Of a stretch of DNA of 6,126 nucleotides, positions 5,181 to 6,126 are shown one piece after another. A model generated the notes under the pieces. It worked only from the letters and a program-made list of their open reading frames with translations, ran no database searches and was not told the DNA's origin. Both the position numbers and the translations under genes were made by a program. The DNA is from Candidatus Methanosuratincola sp. (lineage in GTDB: Archaea > Thermoproteota > Methanomethylicia > Methanomethylicales > Methanomethylicaceae). The stretch covers positions 1-6,126 of the forward strand of contig JARYLH010000085.1 in the NCBI GenBank assembly GCA_029907755.1, given 5' to 3'. Position 1 is the stretch's first letter. Each line of letters starts with the position of its first letter.

Positions 5181-5444
5181 TCACTTGCGGACAATCCTCT
5201 TCCTAGGATTCTCAAGCTTCTTGACCACACAATCCAAGATCAAGTCAGCCCCCGGGCCGAAAACTAGGCGGATCTTCTTCTCGAAGAGTGAAGGATCCAT
5301 GATCGACTCCGTGCCGCCGATTTGGAAGATGACCGATGAGGCCAAGGGCTCCCCGAATATGTCCTTCAGTGCATTCCGCACTATGCCCTCGAAGTCCTTG
5401 TTGTGCAGGTAGACGATTGCTCTAGACGCAAATTCAGTCGCCAT
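5181..5444 (-). CDS. Small NitrOD5-like protein downstream of a response regulator
   Basis: This ORF encodes 87 aa from ATG 5444; a TTG directly before it (5447) is in frame, and GGGTG about 8 nt upstream is a plausible Shine-Dalgarno. The core reads IVRNALKDIFGEPLASSVIFQIGG, then DPSLFEKKIRLVFGPGADLILDCVVKKLE. This is a helix, a GE turn, a helix ending in GG, then a helix with F...FGPGA and a final amphipathic helix, with a basic tail (RKRIVRK). From memory this resembles the NitrOD5 output domain described in Nitrosopumilus signal-transduction proteins. I could not check it by search, so treat it as a resemblance. It follows the response-regulator stop by 41 nt on the same strand with no clear TATA box between, so the two are probably one operon. 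It may be the partner of that receiver. Confidence 0.68.
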   Translation of the reverse strand: MATEFASRAIVYLHNKDFEGIVRNALKDIFGEPLASSVIFQIGGTESIMDPSLFEKKIRLVFGPGADLILDCVVKKLENPRKRIVRK

Positions 5445-5485
5445 CAATGCGCACCCATCCGTACTAATACAGCGCTCTTCAGAGG

Positions 5486-5950
5486 CTATTCTCTATCCCC
5501 CTTAGATCCCTCAAGCATTTTTATTCGCGTTTCGATGTAAGACGTAATCTTCTCCTGGGTCAGCCGCTCGTCATCCTCCTGCCGCTTCAGCTGGTCCTCT
5601 ATCATCCTCAGCAGTTCTGGAGGCGAGACAGGCTTTATCAGATACCCGTCGGCGCCCATATTGACAGCCCTAATTGCATTATCAAGCGAGGCATGACCCG
5701 TGACCATTATCTTCCGCATGCGCGGCATAGTCGGCTTCAGCCGCACAAGGAGCTGAGTTCCCTCCATGTCCGGAAGGACCATGTCAAGCAGGGCAAGGTT
5801 GTAAGTGGTGGACTCGGACAACCGGATCGCCATCGCCCCGTCATTTGCTGTATCCACCAGATACCCTTTCTTCGTTAATAGCGACTTGAGCGTCTCCCGT
5901 ATATCCTCGTCGTCATCAACCACAAGTATCCGCTTTTTTGACTGCGACAT
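5486..5950 (-). CDS. Receiver-domain response regulator, no DNA-binding output domain
   Basis: The 154-aa product is a CheY-like receiver (about residues 6-122) plus a C-terminal helix. Acid-pocket D12/D13 (VVDDDED), phosphoacceptor D56 (LALLDMVLPDMEG), switch T84 (MVTGHAS) and K106 (YLIKPVS) are all present, so phosphorylation by a histidine kinase is expected. The last 30 or so residues (RQEDDERLTQEKITSYIETRIKMLEGS) are charged, probably helical or coiled-coil, and replace an output domain. Action is therefore likely through protein contact. ATG 5950 is preferred over the adjoining TTG 5953; GGTG about 10 nt upstream can serve as Shine-Dalgarno. No kinase gene is visible in the window. Two-component proteins are common in several archaeal lineages and are often viewed as bacterial in origin. 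Confidence 0.93.
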   Translation of the reverse strand: MSQSKKRILVVDDDEDIRETLKSLLTKKGYLVDTANDGAMAIRLSESTTYNLALLDMVLPDMEGTQLLVRLKPTMPRMRKIMVTGHASLDNAIRAVNMGADGYLIKPVSPPELLRMIEDQLKRQEDDERLTQEKITSYIETRIKMLEGSKGDRE

Positions 5951-6003
5951 CAACCTACACCTTGGGGTAAGGGCAAACTGTTAATGGATATTGAAGGTCG
6001 CAC

Positions 6004-6018
6004 TTAATAAAAATATTT
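6004..6018 (-). promoter_or_regulatory. AT-rich promoter of the response-regulator operon
   Basis: On the - strand this reads AAATATTTTTATTAA, a TATA-like patch about 55-65 nt before ATG 5950. Initiation near 5980 would give a leader of about 30 nt holding the GGTG site. It is the strongest AT-rich element between the regulator and the next gene. Confidence 0.5.
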
Positions 6019-6035
6019 GTTCGAGCCGAAATACA

Positions 6036-6053
6036 GGAAAAACACTTTTTGCC
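6036..6053 (-). terminator. A5/T5 stem and T-run, probable terminator of the gene entering from the right
   Basis: GGAAAAACACTTTTTGCC on the + strand has A5 and T5 arms around CAC. Read on the - strand, the T-run comes just after the TGA at 6055-6057. Its placement resembles the T-run after aEF-1beta. Confidence 0.35.
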
Positions 6054-6054
6054 T

Positions 6055-6126
6055 TCAGCGTGATTTGAATTTGGCATCGATGGAGACGATCCATTCCCTG
6101 GGCGCGGTCGGCTTGACCACCCGGCA
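6055..6126 (-). CDS. Possible 3' end of a CDS continuing beyond the window
   Basis: On the - strand one frame is open from the window edge to TGA at 6055-6057, giving 23 residues that end PREWIVSIDAKFKSR. Its codons mostly end in G or C, like the real genes here, and a T-run follows the stop. The fragment is too short to name. A + strand ORF starting at ATG 6080 (METIHSLGAVG...) overlaps it with equally GC-rich third positions and is the alternative reading. Confidence 0.4.
   Translation of the reverse strand, partial: CRVVKPTAPREWIVSIDAKFKSR

Overview
The window reads as chromosomal DNA from an archaeon. It carries aEF-1beta, a PIP-box FEN1, a CDC48-type AAA+ ATPase, a geranylgeranyl-reductase-family flavoprotein, an archaeal zinc-ribbon protein and DUF371. 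TATA-like boxes sit about 25-60 nt ahead of the genes. It is GC-rich, with G/C-ending codons, AGG as the favoured Arg codon and many ATA Ile codons. The response regulator beside a small protein resembling the Nitrosopumilus output domain NitrOD5 leans toward the TACK side (Thaumarchaeota/Bathyarchaeia/Methanomethylicia-like). The sequence alone does not settle the lineage. There are no signs of phage, IS elements, tRNAs, rRNAs or CRISPR arrays.

Layout, left to right. (1) 1-639 (+) is the 3' half of a GGR-family reductase, for archaeal lipid saturation or a related isoprenoid. (2) 724-900 and 913-1197 (+) form a two-gene translation operon with its own TATA box: a 58-aa four-CxxC zinc-ribbon protein and aEF-1beta. 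A T-run palindrome ends it. (3) 1300-4006 (+) is a co-directional run with tight spacing: a CDC48-like ATPase, an 81-aa winged-helix-like protein and FEN1. (4) 4010-4684 (-) is a protein-L-isoaspartate methyltransferase. It converges on FEN1 with only 3 nt between stops, and is divergent from a DUF371 gene (4740-5168, +) across a very short promoter region with a two-way TATA element and inverted repeats. (5) 5181-5950 (-) holds a receiver-domain response regulator followed by the NitrOD5-like protein. (6) 6055-6126 (-) is probably the tail of another gene entering from the right.

The main themes are information processing (elongation factor, flap endonuclease), protein quality control (CDC48-like unfoldase, isoaspartate repair) and signalling.

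The two most unusual points are these. The CDC48 homologue has an N domain and only one AAA module, which looks like a D1 front half joined to a D2 back half at Walker A. FEN1's expected initiator Met is a CTG codon, and all seven catalytic acidic residues take the standard archaeal FEN1 numbers only if counting starts there. Two promoters in the window also share a GCCTA/TAGGC-type inverted-repeat motif.
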